Shown here piece by piece: positions 1-7,735 of a stretch of 22,972 bases of DNA (the stretch's first letter is position 1; the number at the start of each line of letters is the position of its first letter). This DNA comes from an uncultured Eggerthellaceae bacterium. GTDB taxonomy: Bacteria > Actinomycetota > Coriobacteriia > Coriobacteriales > Eggerthellaceae. The stretch covers positions 1 to 22,972 of the forward strand of contig CAKTXN010000018.1 in the NCBI GenBank assembly GCA_934630905.1, in the 5' to 3' direction. Position numbers and translations under genes: made by a program. The notes beneath the pieces were generated by a model. The model searched no databases, was not told where the DNA came from, and saw only the letters and a list, made by a program, of their open reading frames with translations.

Positions 1-76
1 GTGCAGAACGCACCACGAGCCTTCCATCAAGCGTTTTGGTTCCCGTCAAAACGGCAACGTCAACCCAAGCATTCAT
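1..76 (-). CDS. rimM: RimM, 16S rRNA processing protein, N-terminal fragment
   Basis: The gene starts with ATG at 76 and is open to the window edge, giving 25 codons (MNAWVDVAVLTGTKTLDGRL and five more). RimM is a 30S assembly factor that binds uS19 and helps mature the 16S rRNA head. The visible N-terminus has the hydrophobic strand and the 'T-x-x-L-x-G-x-L-V-V' pattern expected at the start of the RimM barrel, but 25 residues alone would not identify it. The call rests mainly on context: it starts 2 bases after the khpA stop, and rpsP–khpA–rimM–trmD–rplS is a very conserved order. The partial nature is due only to the window boundary. Confidence 0.65.
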   Translation of the reverse strand, partial: MNAWVDVAVLTGTKTLDGRLVVRSA

Positions 77-78
77 TG

Positions 79-333
79 TTAGTCAATGAACTCCACTTCG
101 ACATGGGCATTTTCTTGAGAAGCAGCTGCGCGCGCAACCGTACGAACCGCCTTAATAATGCGGCCCTGGCGACCGATAACCTTACCGGCATCGGCTTCGT
201 TCACGCGCAACTCAACGACGATGGTATTCCCCGATTCCTCATAGGCGGAAATCTCGAAATCGTCCTCGAACTCGATAAGGGGACGAACAACCGTCTCAAC
301 AAGACCGGAAATTTTCTCGGTCAACTCAGGCAT
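79..333 (-). CDS. khpA: KhpA, small KH-domain RNA-binding protein
   Basis: An 84-residue protein made almost entirely of one type II KH domain. The nucleic-acid-binding GxxG loop is visible as GRQG in 'AGKVIGRQGRIIKAVR' near residues 52-66. KhpA proteins (formerly YlqC) bind many RNAs, often with KhpB/Jag, and affect cell size and RNA turnover in Gram-positive bacteria. The ATG at 333 lies one base after the rpsP stop and the gene ends 2 bases before rimM, so it belongs to the rpsP operon. Length and composition are normal for the family, and nothing looks damaged. Confidence 0.9.
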   Translation of the reverse strand: MPELTEKISGLVETVVRPLIEFEDDFEISAYEESGNTIVVELRVNEADAGKVIGRQGRIIKAVRTVARAAASQENAHVEVEFID

Positions 334-334
334 T

Positions 335-580
335 TTATGCTTCCTTGCGAACGCCGTCGATCAGACGCTTAACGGTATCGGTGGGCTGAGCACCATTTGC
401 AATCCACTGGTCAACCTTAGCCAGGTCAACAGAAACAGCAACAGGCTCGGTGCAAGGATTGTAGGTACCAACCTGATCGATAAAACGACCATCGCGGGGA
501 GCAGAAGCTTCTGCAACAACAATACGGTAGTACGGACGCTTCTTGGAACCGTGACGTGCAAGGCGAATCTTAACAGCCAT
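335..580 (-). CDS. rpsP: 30S ribosomal protein bS16
   Basis: An 81-residue protein with the bS16 hallmarks: MAVKIRLARHGSKKRPYYRI at the start, then 'VVAEA..PRDGRFIDQVGTYNP' and an Ala/Lys-rich end. bS16 binds 16S rRNA early in 30S assembly. The ATG at 580 is preceded by an AAAAAGGAG ribosome binding site nine bases upstream. A promoter candidate lies at 651-679 in the 126-base gap after ffh, so rpsP–khpA–rimM can probably be transcribed apart from the upstream ffh/ftsY genes. A nested reading frame inside this gene is a shadow. Confidence 0.97.
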   Translation of the reverse strand: MAVKIRLARHGSKKRPYYRIVVAEASAPRDGRFIDQVGTYNPCTEPVAVSVDLAKVDQWIANGAQPTDTVKRLIDGVRKEA

Positions 581-650
581 GAAGATGAACTCCTTTTTAT
601 CTCTAAATCTATATGCAGGGCCTCATTACCCTAGAAAACAGCGATTGTAT

Positions 651-679
651 ATACTATTACGAAACATTGCTTTTGGCAA
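651..679 (-). promoter_or_regulatory. Candidate sigma-70-type promoter for rpsP operon
   Basis: On the minus strand, TTGCCA (674-679; one mismatch to TTGACA) and TAGTAT (651-656; four of six matching TATAAT) are separated by exactly 17 bases. This sits in the 126-base ffh–rpsP gap, about 70 bases before the rpsP start. It was found by eye and its strength is unknown. No intrinsic terminator is visible after ffh, so read-through from ffh is also likely. Confidence 0.45.
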
Positions 680-706
680 GTTCAAACCGCAAAATCGAAG
701 AAAAGA

Positions 707-2125
707 CTACTCACCTAACATATCTTGCAGCTTCTTCAGGTCAGAAGCGCTCATACCGCCCAACGGTGAGCCGGCGCCAAATCCGCCACGCGCAGGGCGC
801 TTTTTGCCTTTTTTACCCTTCCTAGATTGCTGAGCCGCCTGCGCTGCCGACATCTTCTTGATCATCTTGCATGTTTCGTTGAACTTCTTGATAAGCTGGT
901 TGACCTCGGTCACCGAAACGCCCGCTCCCGCCGCAATGCGCGCACGACGGCTGCCATTGATGATGTTGGGCTTTTGGCGCTCTGCTTTCGTCATGGAGCC
1001 AATAATGACCGCCATTCTGTCAAGCGCGCCTTCATCAACCTCACCCTTCGCCATGGCTTTATCGCCACCGGGCAAAGCAGAGATGAGCTTCGATACACCG
1101 CCCATCTTCTTGACTTTCCTATTCATATCTAAGAAGTCATCAAACGTCAGCTGCGCTTTCGCAAAGCGTTTTGCCTGCTCTTCCTCAACTTTTTCCTCTT
1201 GCAGCTTCACCGCGCTCTCAATAAGGGAAACCATGTCTCCCATGCCCAGAATGCGCTTTGCCATGCGATCGGGGTGGAACACTTCAAGAGAATCGGGCTT
1301 TTCGCCTTGCGAGATGAACTTGATGGGCTTGCCGGTAACTTCGCGGATTGACAGCGCACCACCGCCACGAGCGTCGCCGTCCATCTTCGACATAATCACA
1401 CCATCGAAGTCAACGCGCTCAGCGAACGATGCGGCAACGTTTACTACGTCTTGGCCGGTCATAGCATCAACTACCATAAGAATTTGGTCGGGCTTAACGG
1501 CATCCTTGATGTTCTGTGCTTCAACCATCATGTCTTCATCAACATGCAGACGGCCCGCAGTGTCGATAATCACCACGTCGCGCATGCTGTCAATAGCGTC
1601 CTGCACGCCATGGCGCGCAATCTCAACGGGATCAGTCGATGCCTCGCGATAGCAACGCACGCCAATCTCGCCCGCCAGCGTTTCCAACTGGTCGGCAGCA
1701 GCAGGACGATACACGTCGCACGCCACAACCAGGGGATTATGATTTTGCTGCTTCAAAAGATATGCGAGCTTCACTGCCGCCGTTGTTTTACCGGAGCCTT
1801 GAAGACCCACCAGCATGATGACATTCGGAATGCGGCTTCCCAGCGCCAAACGACTATCAGACGTGCCCAAAAGCGCGGTGAGCTCGTCTAAAACCACTTT
1901 CACGACGTTTTGAGCAGGTGTGAGCGAATCAAGAACCTCGGCCTCTAAACAGCGCTGCTTCGTGCGCGAAATAAAGCCCTTCACCACCCTGAAGTTAACA
2001 TCGGCCTCTAGAAGGGCCATGCGAATCTCGCGCATGGCATCGTTGATATCTTCTTCGGTAAGACGACCTTTGCCCTTAAGACGGCCAAACACGCCTTGGA
2101 GTCTATCAGAAAGCGATTCAAGCAT
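707..2125 (-). CDS. ffh: Ffh/SRP54, signal recognition particle GTPase
   Basis: A 472-residue protein that binds signal sequences of nascent membrane proteins and, with 4.5S RNA and FtsY, delivers ribosomes to the SecYEG translocon. The N-domain helices run to about residue 90. The GTPase (G) domain shows GLQGSGKTT (107-115), DTAGR (188-192) and SKMDGDARGG (246-255). A Met-rich M domain follows from about 320 to 435, containing 'GGVSKLISALPGG', and then a basic KKGKK stretch and a Gly-rich tail. Length is a little above the usual 440-450 because of that tail. It lies downstream of ftsY across a 118-base GC-rich spacer, so both partners of the SRP cycle are neighbours. The ribosome binding site is only a weak purine-rich run. 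Confidence 0.97.
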   Translation of the reverse strand: MLESLSDRLQGVFGRLKGKGRLTEEDINDAMREIRMALLEADVNFRVVKGFISRTKQRCLEAEVLDSLTPAQNVVKVVLDELTALLGTSDSRLALGSRIPNVIMLVGLQGSGKTTAAVKLAYLLKQQNHNPLVVACDVYRPAAADQLETLAGEIGVRCYREASTDPVEIARHGVQDAIDSMRDVVIIDTAGRLHVDEDMMVEAQNIKDAVKPDQILMVVDAMTGQDVVNVAASFAERVDFDGVIMSKMDGDARGGGALSIREVTGKPIKFISQGEKPDSLEVFHPDRMAKRILGMGDMVSLIESAVKLQEEKVEEEQAKRFAKAQLTFDDFLDMNRKVKKMGGVSKLISALPGGDKAMAKGEVDEGALDRMAVIIGSMTKAERQKPNIINGSRRARIAAGAGVSVTEVNQLIKKFNETCKMIKKMSAAQAAQQSRKGKKGKKRPARGGFGAGSPLGGMSASDLKKLQDMLGE

Positions 2126-2243
2126 GCTCGTTTTCTCTCTTCCCGTTGTTTATCTCGTATCGTTTCCCTGCATCGCGCCTGCACCGCGCATAGGCCGCGC
2201 AGGAGCGCAGCGCGCGCATCGCATGCACGCACCACACAGGAAC
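2126..2243 (-). other. GC-rich, strongly self-complementary ftsY–ffh spacer
   Basis: A 118-base non-coding spacer. On the minus strand an arm around 2201-2224 can pair with an arm around 2168-2183: TGCAT/ATGCA, CGCGC/GCGCG and CTGC/GCAG, with two bulges. A smaller GCGC hairpin can form inside the loop. No T-run follows, so it does not look like an intrinsic terminator. The 4.5S RNA core (GGAAGGAAGCAGC-like tetraloop region) is absent. Its function is unknown. Confidence 0.35.
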
Positions 2244-3182
2244 TTACTTATCTTCCCCGCTGTCAGTTTCGGTTCCAAACGACCCAATAAGCGCCGACAC
2301 AAAGTCTTTCGCATCGAATTCTCGCAGATCGTCCAAACCCTCACCCACGCCAATCTTCAAAATAGGAAGATGCAGCTCATGGGACACCGCCAACGCAATG
2401 CCACCTTTTGCTGTGCCATCAAGCTTGGTCATGATAACACCGTCCAACGTGAGTGCCTTATGGAACTCACGTGCTTGCGAAAGGCCATTTTGACCCGTAG
2501 TGGAATCAATGACCAACACCGTGTAAACAGGCAGTTTCGAACGCTTGCGCACCACCGAAACAACTTTTTGCAGCTCGCGCATAAGATCCGATGAAGTATG
2601 CAAGCGGCCCGCCGTATCGATAAGGACCAAATCGGAGCCTTCGCGTTCGGCGCGTTCGATGGTGTCATAGCACACGCTTGCCGGGTCACTGCCGCGTTCG
2701 CGCATGCAAATGGGCACATCAGCGCGACGCGCCCACACTTCCAGCTGCTCAATAGCCGCAGCACGGAACGTATCAGCACTGCCCAGCAACACACTGCGCC
2801 CTTGCTCGGTAGCCTGCTTTGCCAGCTTGCCCACCGTGGTGGTTTTGCCCGATCCGTTCACGCCCACAAAAAGGATAACCGCAGGTTGTCCGCCAAAAAT
2901 ATCCTTTTCGTCCTGCACGAAGAAATCGGCCATTTGCTCTTCCAACAGGGAAAGAACCGACATCGCATCGGGAAGCGCCAAACGAGTGGCGCGGTCACGC
3001 AGGTTTTCCACAATCTGGCTAGCAGCAGCGCCGCCCACATCTGCCAAAATGAGAACTTCTTCCAAGTCATCCCAAAAGTCATCATCAAGCTTGGGGCCGC
3101 GCTGAAGCAGAACATTCATTTGCTCCTTGAACTTTGTGCGCGAACGCTCCAAACCCTCACTCAAACGGTCAAAAAAGCCCAT
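2244..3182 (-). CDS. ftsY: FtsY, SRP receptor GTPase
   Basis: A 312-residue SRP receptor that docks the Ffh–ribosome complex at the membrane. It shows the NG core: N domain to about residue 95, then GVNGSGKTT (107-115), DTFRAAA (137-143), DTAGR (189-193) and TKLDGTAKGG (252-261). It lacks the long acidic A domain of Escherichia coli FtsY and starts straight into an amphipathic, basic helix (MGFFDRLSEGLERSRTKFKE), the short form common in Gram-positive bacteria, where this helix serves for membrane attachment. The ATG at 3182 follows a GGAAGGA site nine bases upstream. The gene comes 66 bases after smc in the rnc–smc–ftsY–ffh series. Confidence 0.97.
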   Translation of the reverse strand: MGFFDRLSEGLERSRTKFKEQMNVLLQRGPKLDDDFWDDLEEVLILADVGGAAASQIVENLRDRATRLALPDAMSVLSLLEEQMADFFVQDEKDIFGGQPAVILFVGVNGSGKTTTVGKLAKQATEQGRSVLLGSADTFRAAAIEQLEVWARRADVPICMRERGSDPASVCYDTIERAEREGSDLVLIDTAGRLHTSSDLMRELQKVVSVVRKRSKLPVYTVLVIDSTTGQNGLSQAREFHKALTLDGVIMTKLDGTAKGGIALAVSHELHLPILKIGVGEGLDDLREFDAKDFVSALIGSFGTETDSGEDK

Positions 3183-3248
3183 TTGCGCTGTTCCTTCCTA
3201 TCATTTTGCGATTGCGTCAAACCCGAACACGAATCGCGGCAATTCTGG

Positions 3249-6200
3249 CTACTCTGCATATTGAAGCGCGTGTTCCAATCGTTGACTGATAACTTTCGTC
3301 ACGCCATCGGCTTGCATGGACACGCCGAACAAAACGTCCGCCATTTCCATAGTACGACGCTGATGCGTAATCATGATAAGCTGGGTTGATTCACGCAGCT
3401 TATTGAGATACGCAATCAAACGGCGCAAGTTAGTATCATCTAACGCCGCCTCCACTTCGTCAAGAATATAGAATGGCGTGTTACGAATACGGTACACGGC
3501 GAACAGCAGCGCTAAAGCAACCAGAGATTTCTCGCCGCCGGACATAAGCGACATCTTGGAAATCTTCTTGCCGCGCGGTTGCGCCACAACCTCCACACCC
3601 GTATGCTCCATATCCTGAGGGTCCACAAGCAACAGCTCAGCCGTTCCGCCAGGGAAAAGATCGGCGAAAATCTCTTTGAAATTCTCATTTGCAACCGCAA
3701 ACGTACGCGCGAAATCATCTTTCATGCGCTCGTCAATAACATCGTTGATCTTGCGTAGAGCCGTACGAGCACTACGCAAGTCAGCCAGCTGCGAAGAAAG
3801 ATAGTCATAGCGAACTTTCAGCTCGTCATATTCGGCAGCAGCATCGGGATTGATGTTTCCCATGTTCGTGATACGGCGCTTCAAGGAGAACACTTCTTGC
3901 TCGATTTGACCACGATCTTCCAGCGATGGAAGCTCAAGAGCCTGTTCAAGCGGCAAATCGTATTCTTTCGCAATCAGGGACACGCTGGACTCCACCTGGA
4001 TCTCAAGGCGTCCCTTCTCAATGCGCACTTGTCCCAGTTCTTCGTTTACCTGCTCATAGGCCGCACGCGCTTCACGCAGCGCCGTTGTCGCTTCATCGGC
4101 CTGCTGACGCGTTCCCGCCGCCGCATGCTGCTTTTCCTCGGATGCATCCTCAAGCGCGCGAGCACGAGCGCGCGCCGACTCGCCCAACACGTTCAACGTA
4201 GCGATAAGCGGCACCGCGCGATGCACAATGCGCTTCTGCACGGCAAGCGACGCGCATGCTTTCTTATCCGACTCCGCAAGCTTTTCAAGCTCTTCCGCGC
4301 GCGTCTGCAAAACACGGCGCAGATACACTTCACGCTCGGAGAGCATAGCTTCTTTCAACTTGGCATCCGCTAGATCATGAGCTAACTGCGCTTCTTTTGT
4401 GCGTGCCGGCGCAACGGCATCTTGGCTCTGCGTTACCAAAAGCTTTTCCTGCGCCACTTTTTCAGACGCAGCTTGCAGCAACTCCTGAAATTCCTGGACT
4501 TGCGGCTTGGCCTGATCAATTGTGCGCTGAACGTCTTTGCGCTGACGCTGTGCGCTTTCTAGTTCGTTTTTCGCCTGATCAAGACGCTTCTTCGCAAGCG
4601 TTTGCTCGTTTTTCGCAGACGAGACCATGCCGCGCACCTGCGCAAGTTGCTGACCTTTTTCAAGCAGGGCATCTTGGAGCTTCTTCACCGCATCGGCGGC
4701 CGTCTGTGCAGCCTGCGCGCACTCATTAAGCTCAAGAGAGCTCTTGCGGTGCGATTCGCGCAAAGCATCAAGCCTGCGAGAACGAGCCAGGGCTCCTTCA
4801 GTCTCGTTTTCGGCCGTTTTTCCAAGAACAACGCGTCCATCAGGAAAAACGATATCGCCCTGCAAGGTGGCAGCACAAAGGGGCGCTTTCGCCGCTCCGT
4901 GCAGTTCAAGCGCATCTGCCAAGTCTTTGCACACCACCACATTGCCCAGCAGCGCACGCGTTGCCTCTTGCGCCGCCGGCGCAGACGTTACGTGATTGAT
5001 AAGAAGCTCACGGTTGTTCACTTGCAGAAGCAAGGAGTCAACAGCAGATACACCAAAACGAGCGCTGTCGTTGCGTAAAAGCAGCGTGACCAGGCCCGAA
5101 AGACCCTTGCTACCCATCTCGCGCGCCACATTCGCAGCTGACGCCCCATCTTTTACCAAAAGCGCCGAAACATCCGCATCCAGCAGGCGCTCAACAAGCA
5201 AGTCAAAACCCGGCTCAACTTTAATTTCATGAAGAAGCGGAGAAACATCCAAGCGCTGCTTTTGCTGATCGCCCTCAAGCCAGGCGCGAGCAGCAGAAGC
5301 CTGCGCAAGGCTCTCCCGCTCAAGTTGCTCAAGCGCAATCATCTGGGCAGCAAGCTGACGCTCTTCGCGAATTGCGGCATCATGAGCGCTTTTCGCCCGT
5401 TTCTCCGATTCCTTTGCTTGATCGAACGCAAGACGCGCTTCATCTTGCTCGCGCGTTGCCGCTGCAAGCTGCTCATCAAGCGCACTTCCTTGTTCCAAGG
5501 AAGCGTTATAAGCCTGCGTGGCCTGGTCAAACGCTTCCTGCAAGCCATCCATGCGCTCATCAAACAAGCTTGCACGACTCTGCGCCATGTCAAGCTTTTC
5601 CTTTGTACGCGTGTAATTGTTGCGAATCGTCTGCTCTTCTTTTTCCGCTTCGCGGCGCAAGCTCTGATGCGAGAACACATCGCGCTCCAGTGCGGAAAGT
5701 TGCAAAGCGGCTGCAGAATGTTCGCGCTCAAGTGCGTCCACGCGTGAATGAGCGGCGGCAAGCTTCTCCTGCAGTTCGGAAAGCTCCTGCTCAAAACCCT
5801 GATTCTCAACGGAGAGCATTTTGACACGCTGATCGTTTGATTCCATAAGCGCTTCCAGCTCACTTGAGCGAACGCGGGCGCTGCGCAGTTTTTCCTGGAA
5901 CAATATGACTTGGGAATCCAGGCGCTCAACTTGCTCGGACACTGCACGATGCTGGCGCGCAAGCTCCGTCAAGCTCTCGCTTCCATTCCGGATAAGCCCC
6001 TGAATGCGCTCGGATTCCGCTTCCGCTTGGCCAATGCCGGCACGACGCTGTTCCAAAAGCTCTTCCAACGAAGCAATTTGCGCACAAATATCGTTCCATT
6101 TTCCCTGCAAAACACGCACATCATCGACCGCAAGGCTCAAGCTGAGCCGCGTGAGCTGGGCAGAGAGATCTTGATACGTAGCCGCTTTCTTCGCTTTGCG

Positions 6201-6818
6201 CTCAAGCGGGCCCAACTGGCGCGAAACTTCGTTCACGATATCCTGAACACGCTCAAGATGCTGCTCCATTTGCTCAATGCGGCGCTCGCTCTTCAGCTTG
6301 CGCTGCTTGTGCTTCAAAACGCCTGCAGCCTCTTCAATAAGGGCACGACGATCTTCGGGCTTCGATTGCAGAATAGAATCAAGGTTACCCTGAGAAATAA
6401 TGGAATACGTTCCCGTGCCCAAACCGGAGTCATGAAGGATGTCCAAAACATCCATGCGACGCGCTGCCGAGCCATTGATCAGGTACTCGCTTTCGCCGCT
6501 GCGATACATGCGACGCGTGACTGAAACTTCCGTATAATCCACGGGAAGCGACCCATCGGAGTTATCCAGCACCAGATCAACTTCAGCAACACCAACCGAC
6601 TTGCGCGCCGACGACCCCGCAAAAATCACGTCTTCCATGACCTGGCCGCGCAGGTTCTTGGCGTTTCGCTCGCCCAGGACCCACAAAACGGAGTCAGAGA
6701 TGTTCGATTTACCCGAACCGTTCGGACCCACAATGGCCGTAACGCCCGGCTCGAGCGACAACACGCTACGATCGGCAAACGATTTGAAACCCTTAAGCGA
6801 AAGCGACTTCAAGTACAT
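3249..6818 (-). CDS. smc: SMC, chromosome condensation ATPase
   Basis: A 1189-residue structural maintenance of chromosomes protein, the usual length. With ScpA and ScpB it compacts and segregates the chromosome by loop extrusion from ParB-loaded sites. The N-terminal head has Walker A GPNGSGKS (31-38). A long Glu/Gln/Ala-rich coiled coil follows, with a hinge around residues 505-665. A second coiled coil leads to the C-terminal head with signature LMSGGEKSL and Walker B FYILDEVEAALDD around residues 1090-1130, then the D-loop and the 'MITHQ' switch. The start at 6818 has an AAGGG site overlapping the rnc stop, five bases upstream, so expression is coupled to rnc. No frameshift or missing motif was seen. 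Confidence 0.98.
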   Translation of the reverse strand: MYLKSLSLKGFKSFADRSVLSLEPGVTAIVGPNGSGKSNISDSVLWVLGERNAKNLRGQVMEDVIFAGSSARKSVGVAEVDLVLDNSDGSLPVDYTEVSVTRRMYRSGESEYLINGSAARRMDVLDILHDSGLGTGTYSIISQGNLDSILQSKPEDRRALIEEAAGVLKHKQRKLKSERRIEQMEQHLERVQDIVNEVSRQLGPLERKAKKAATYQDLSAQLTRLSLSLAVDDVRVLQGKWNDICAQIASLEELLEQRRAGIGQAEAESERIQGLIRNGSESLTELARQHRAVSEQVERLDSQVILFQEKLRSARVRSSELEALMESNDQRVKMLSVENQGFEQELSELQEKLAAAHSRVDALEREHSAAALQLSALERDVFSHQSLRREAEKEEQTIRNNYTRTKEKLDMAQSRASLFDERMDGLQEAFDQATQAYNASLEQGSALDEQLAAATREQDEARLAFDQAKESEKRAKSAHDAAIREERQLAAQMIALEQLERESLAQASAARAWLEGDQQKQRLDVSPLLHEIKVEPGFDLLVERLLDADVSALLVKDGASAANVAREMGSKGLSGLVTLLLRNDSARFGVSAVDSLLLQVNNRELLINHVTSAPAAQEATRALLGNVVVCKDLADALELHGAAKAPLCAATLQGDIVFPDGRVVLGKTAENETEGALARSRRLDALRESHRKSSLELNECAQAAQTAADAVKKLQDALLEKGQQLAQVRGMVSSAKNEQTLAKKRLDQAKNELESAQRQRKDVQRTIDQAKPQVQEFQELLQAASEKVAQEKLLVTQSQDAVAPARTKEAQLAHDLADAKLKEAMLSEREVYLRRVLQTRAEELEKLAESDKKACASLAVQKRIVHRAVPLIATLNVLGESARARARALEDASEEKQHAAAGTRQQADEATTALREARAAYEQVNEELGQVRIEKGRLEIQVESSVSLIAKEYDLPLEQALELPSLEDRGQIEQEVFSLKRRITNMGNINPDAAAEYDELKVRYDYLSSQLADLRSARTALRKINDVIDERMKDDFARTFAVANENFKEIFADLFPGGTAELLLVDPQDMEHTGVEVVAQPRGKKISKMSLMSGGEKSLVALALLFAVYRIRNTPFYILDEVEAALDDTNLRRLIAYLNKLRESTQLIMITHQRRTMEMADVLFGVSMQADGVTKVISQRLEHALQYAE

Positions 6819-6823
6819 GGGCG

Positions 6824-7735
6824 CTACCCTTGGGTTTGCGTGGTATCGGTAGAAGAATTGGCCTGCTTACGCGCTTGCCTTTCCGCCTTCGCCTTCGCGG
6901 CAGCAGCCTGTTTCTCTGCTTTCGCCTTCGCGGCGGCGGCTTGTTTTTCCGCTTTCGCTTTTGCAGCAGCAGCCTGTTTCTCTGCTTTTTCCTCGGGCGT
7001 TAACCCCAGTCCGAAAAACTCGCCCAAACGCTCAAGCGTGGTACGCGCAGCCTGGCTCTCGGCCTCTTTCTTCGTGCGGCCCGTGCCTTGCGCAAGACCC
7101 TTGTCGCCTGCGAAAACCTGTGCGACGAACGTGCGGTCATGCGGCGGTCCCTGCGTGTCGATAAGCTTATACGTAGGTGTGATGCCATCTTCTTGCAGCT
7201 TTTCCTGCAACGCGCTCTTGGGATTTTCCGGCTCGCGCGCCATATCAATACTCATACGCGGAATAAGCGTACGCTTTACAAACGTCACTGCAGCGTCCAA
7301 GCCGCCATCAAGGTACAGCGCGGCAACCGTCGCCTCGTACACGTTCTCAAGTGCGGAATGAAGACCGCGACGCCCCGTGCCCGCTTCTGACAAGCCGAAC
7401 ACAATGCAGTCGGCAAAGCCAAGATGCGAAGCAACATCCGACAAGCTTGAACCAGAGACAAGCGCCACCTTGATGCGCGTCAAGCCGCCCTCGTCGATCT
7501 CGTGATACTCATGGAATGCCAACGTGGCAACAATGGCGCCCAAAATGCTATCGCCTAAAAACTCCAGGCGCTCGTAAGAATATTTTACCGAGCGACCTTC
7601 GGTAGCGGAAGGATGCGTGATAGCAGCCAGCAGCAGCGATTCGCTGTTGAAGCGATACTGCAAGATATCCTGCATGGCATCAAGCTTCTCGCGTTGCTCA
7701 CTGGTGATATTCAATAACTCGGGGACATCACTCAT
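6824..7735 (-). CDS. rnc: Ribonuclease III with repeat-built C-terminal tail
   Basis: A 303-residue double-strand-specific endoribonuclease for rRNA and mRNA processing. The start is set at 7735, where GGAGG lies six bases upstream; the longer frame upstream is only a basic shadow of plsX. The endonuclease domain (about 10-160) has the signature ERLEFLGDS (55-63), giving E58 and D62. The second metal-binding motif, normally D-x-x-E, reads N131-V-Y-E134. The dsRNA-binding domain spans about 172-240. After it comes a Lys/Ala tail made of three exact 11-residue units (AEKQAAAAKAK, residues 251-283) and a degenerate fourth. The start overlaps the plsX end by 8 bases, so translation is coupled. 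The usual family length is 220-250, so the tail is the extra part. Confidence 0.93.
   Translation of the reverse strand: MSDVPELLNITSEQREKLDAMQDILQYRFNSESLLLAAITHPSATEGRSVKYSYERLEFLGDSILGAIVATLAFHEYHEIDEGGLTRIKVALVSGSSLSDVASHLGFADCIVFGLSEAGTGRRGLHSALENVYEATVAALYLDGGLDAAVTFVKRTLIPRMSIDMAREPENPKSALQEKLQEDGITPTYKLIDTQGPPHDRTFVAQVFAGDKGLAQGTGRTKKEAESQAARTTLERLGEFFGLGLTPEEKAEKQAAAAKAKAEKQAAAAKAKAEKQAAAAKAKAERQARKQANSSTDTTQTQG
6887..6985 (-). repeat. Three 33-bp tandem repeats inside rnc
   Basis: Three consecutive in-frame units of 33 bases each encode AEKQAAAAKAK exactly at the protein level, while the DNA copies differ at several synonymous positions (for example gcggcagcagcc against gcggcggcggct). 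A partial fourth unit (AERQARK) follows. Synonymous drift between copies suggests that selection has kept the protein repeat, or that the duplication is not very recent. Confidence 0.9.

Noticed and set aside
2126..2243. 4.5S SRP RNA gene in the ftsY–ffh gap
   Set aside because: The conserved GGAAGGAAGCAGC-type core is missing on both strands.
6887..6985. CRISPR-like repeats
   Set aside because: The 33-bp units are contiguous without spacers and code for a protein tail in frame.
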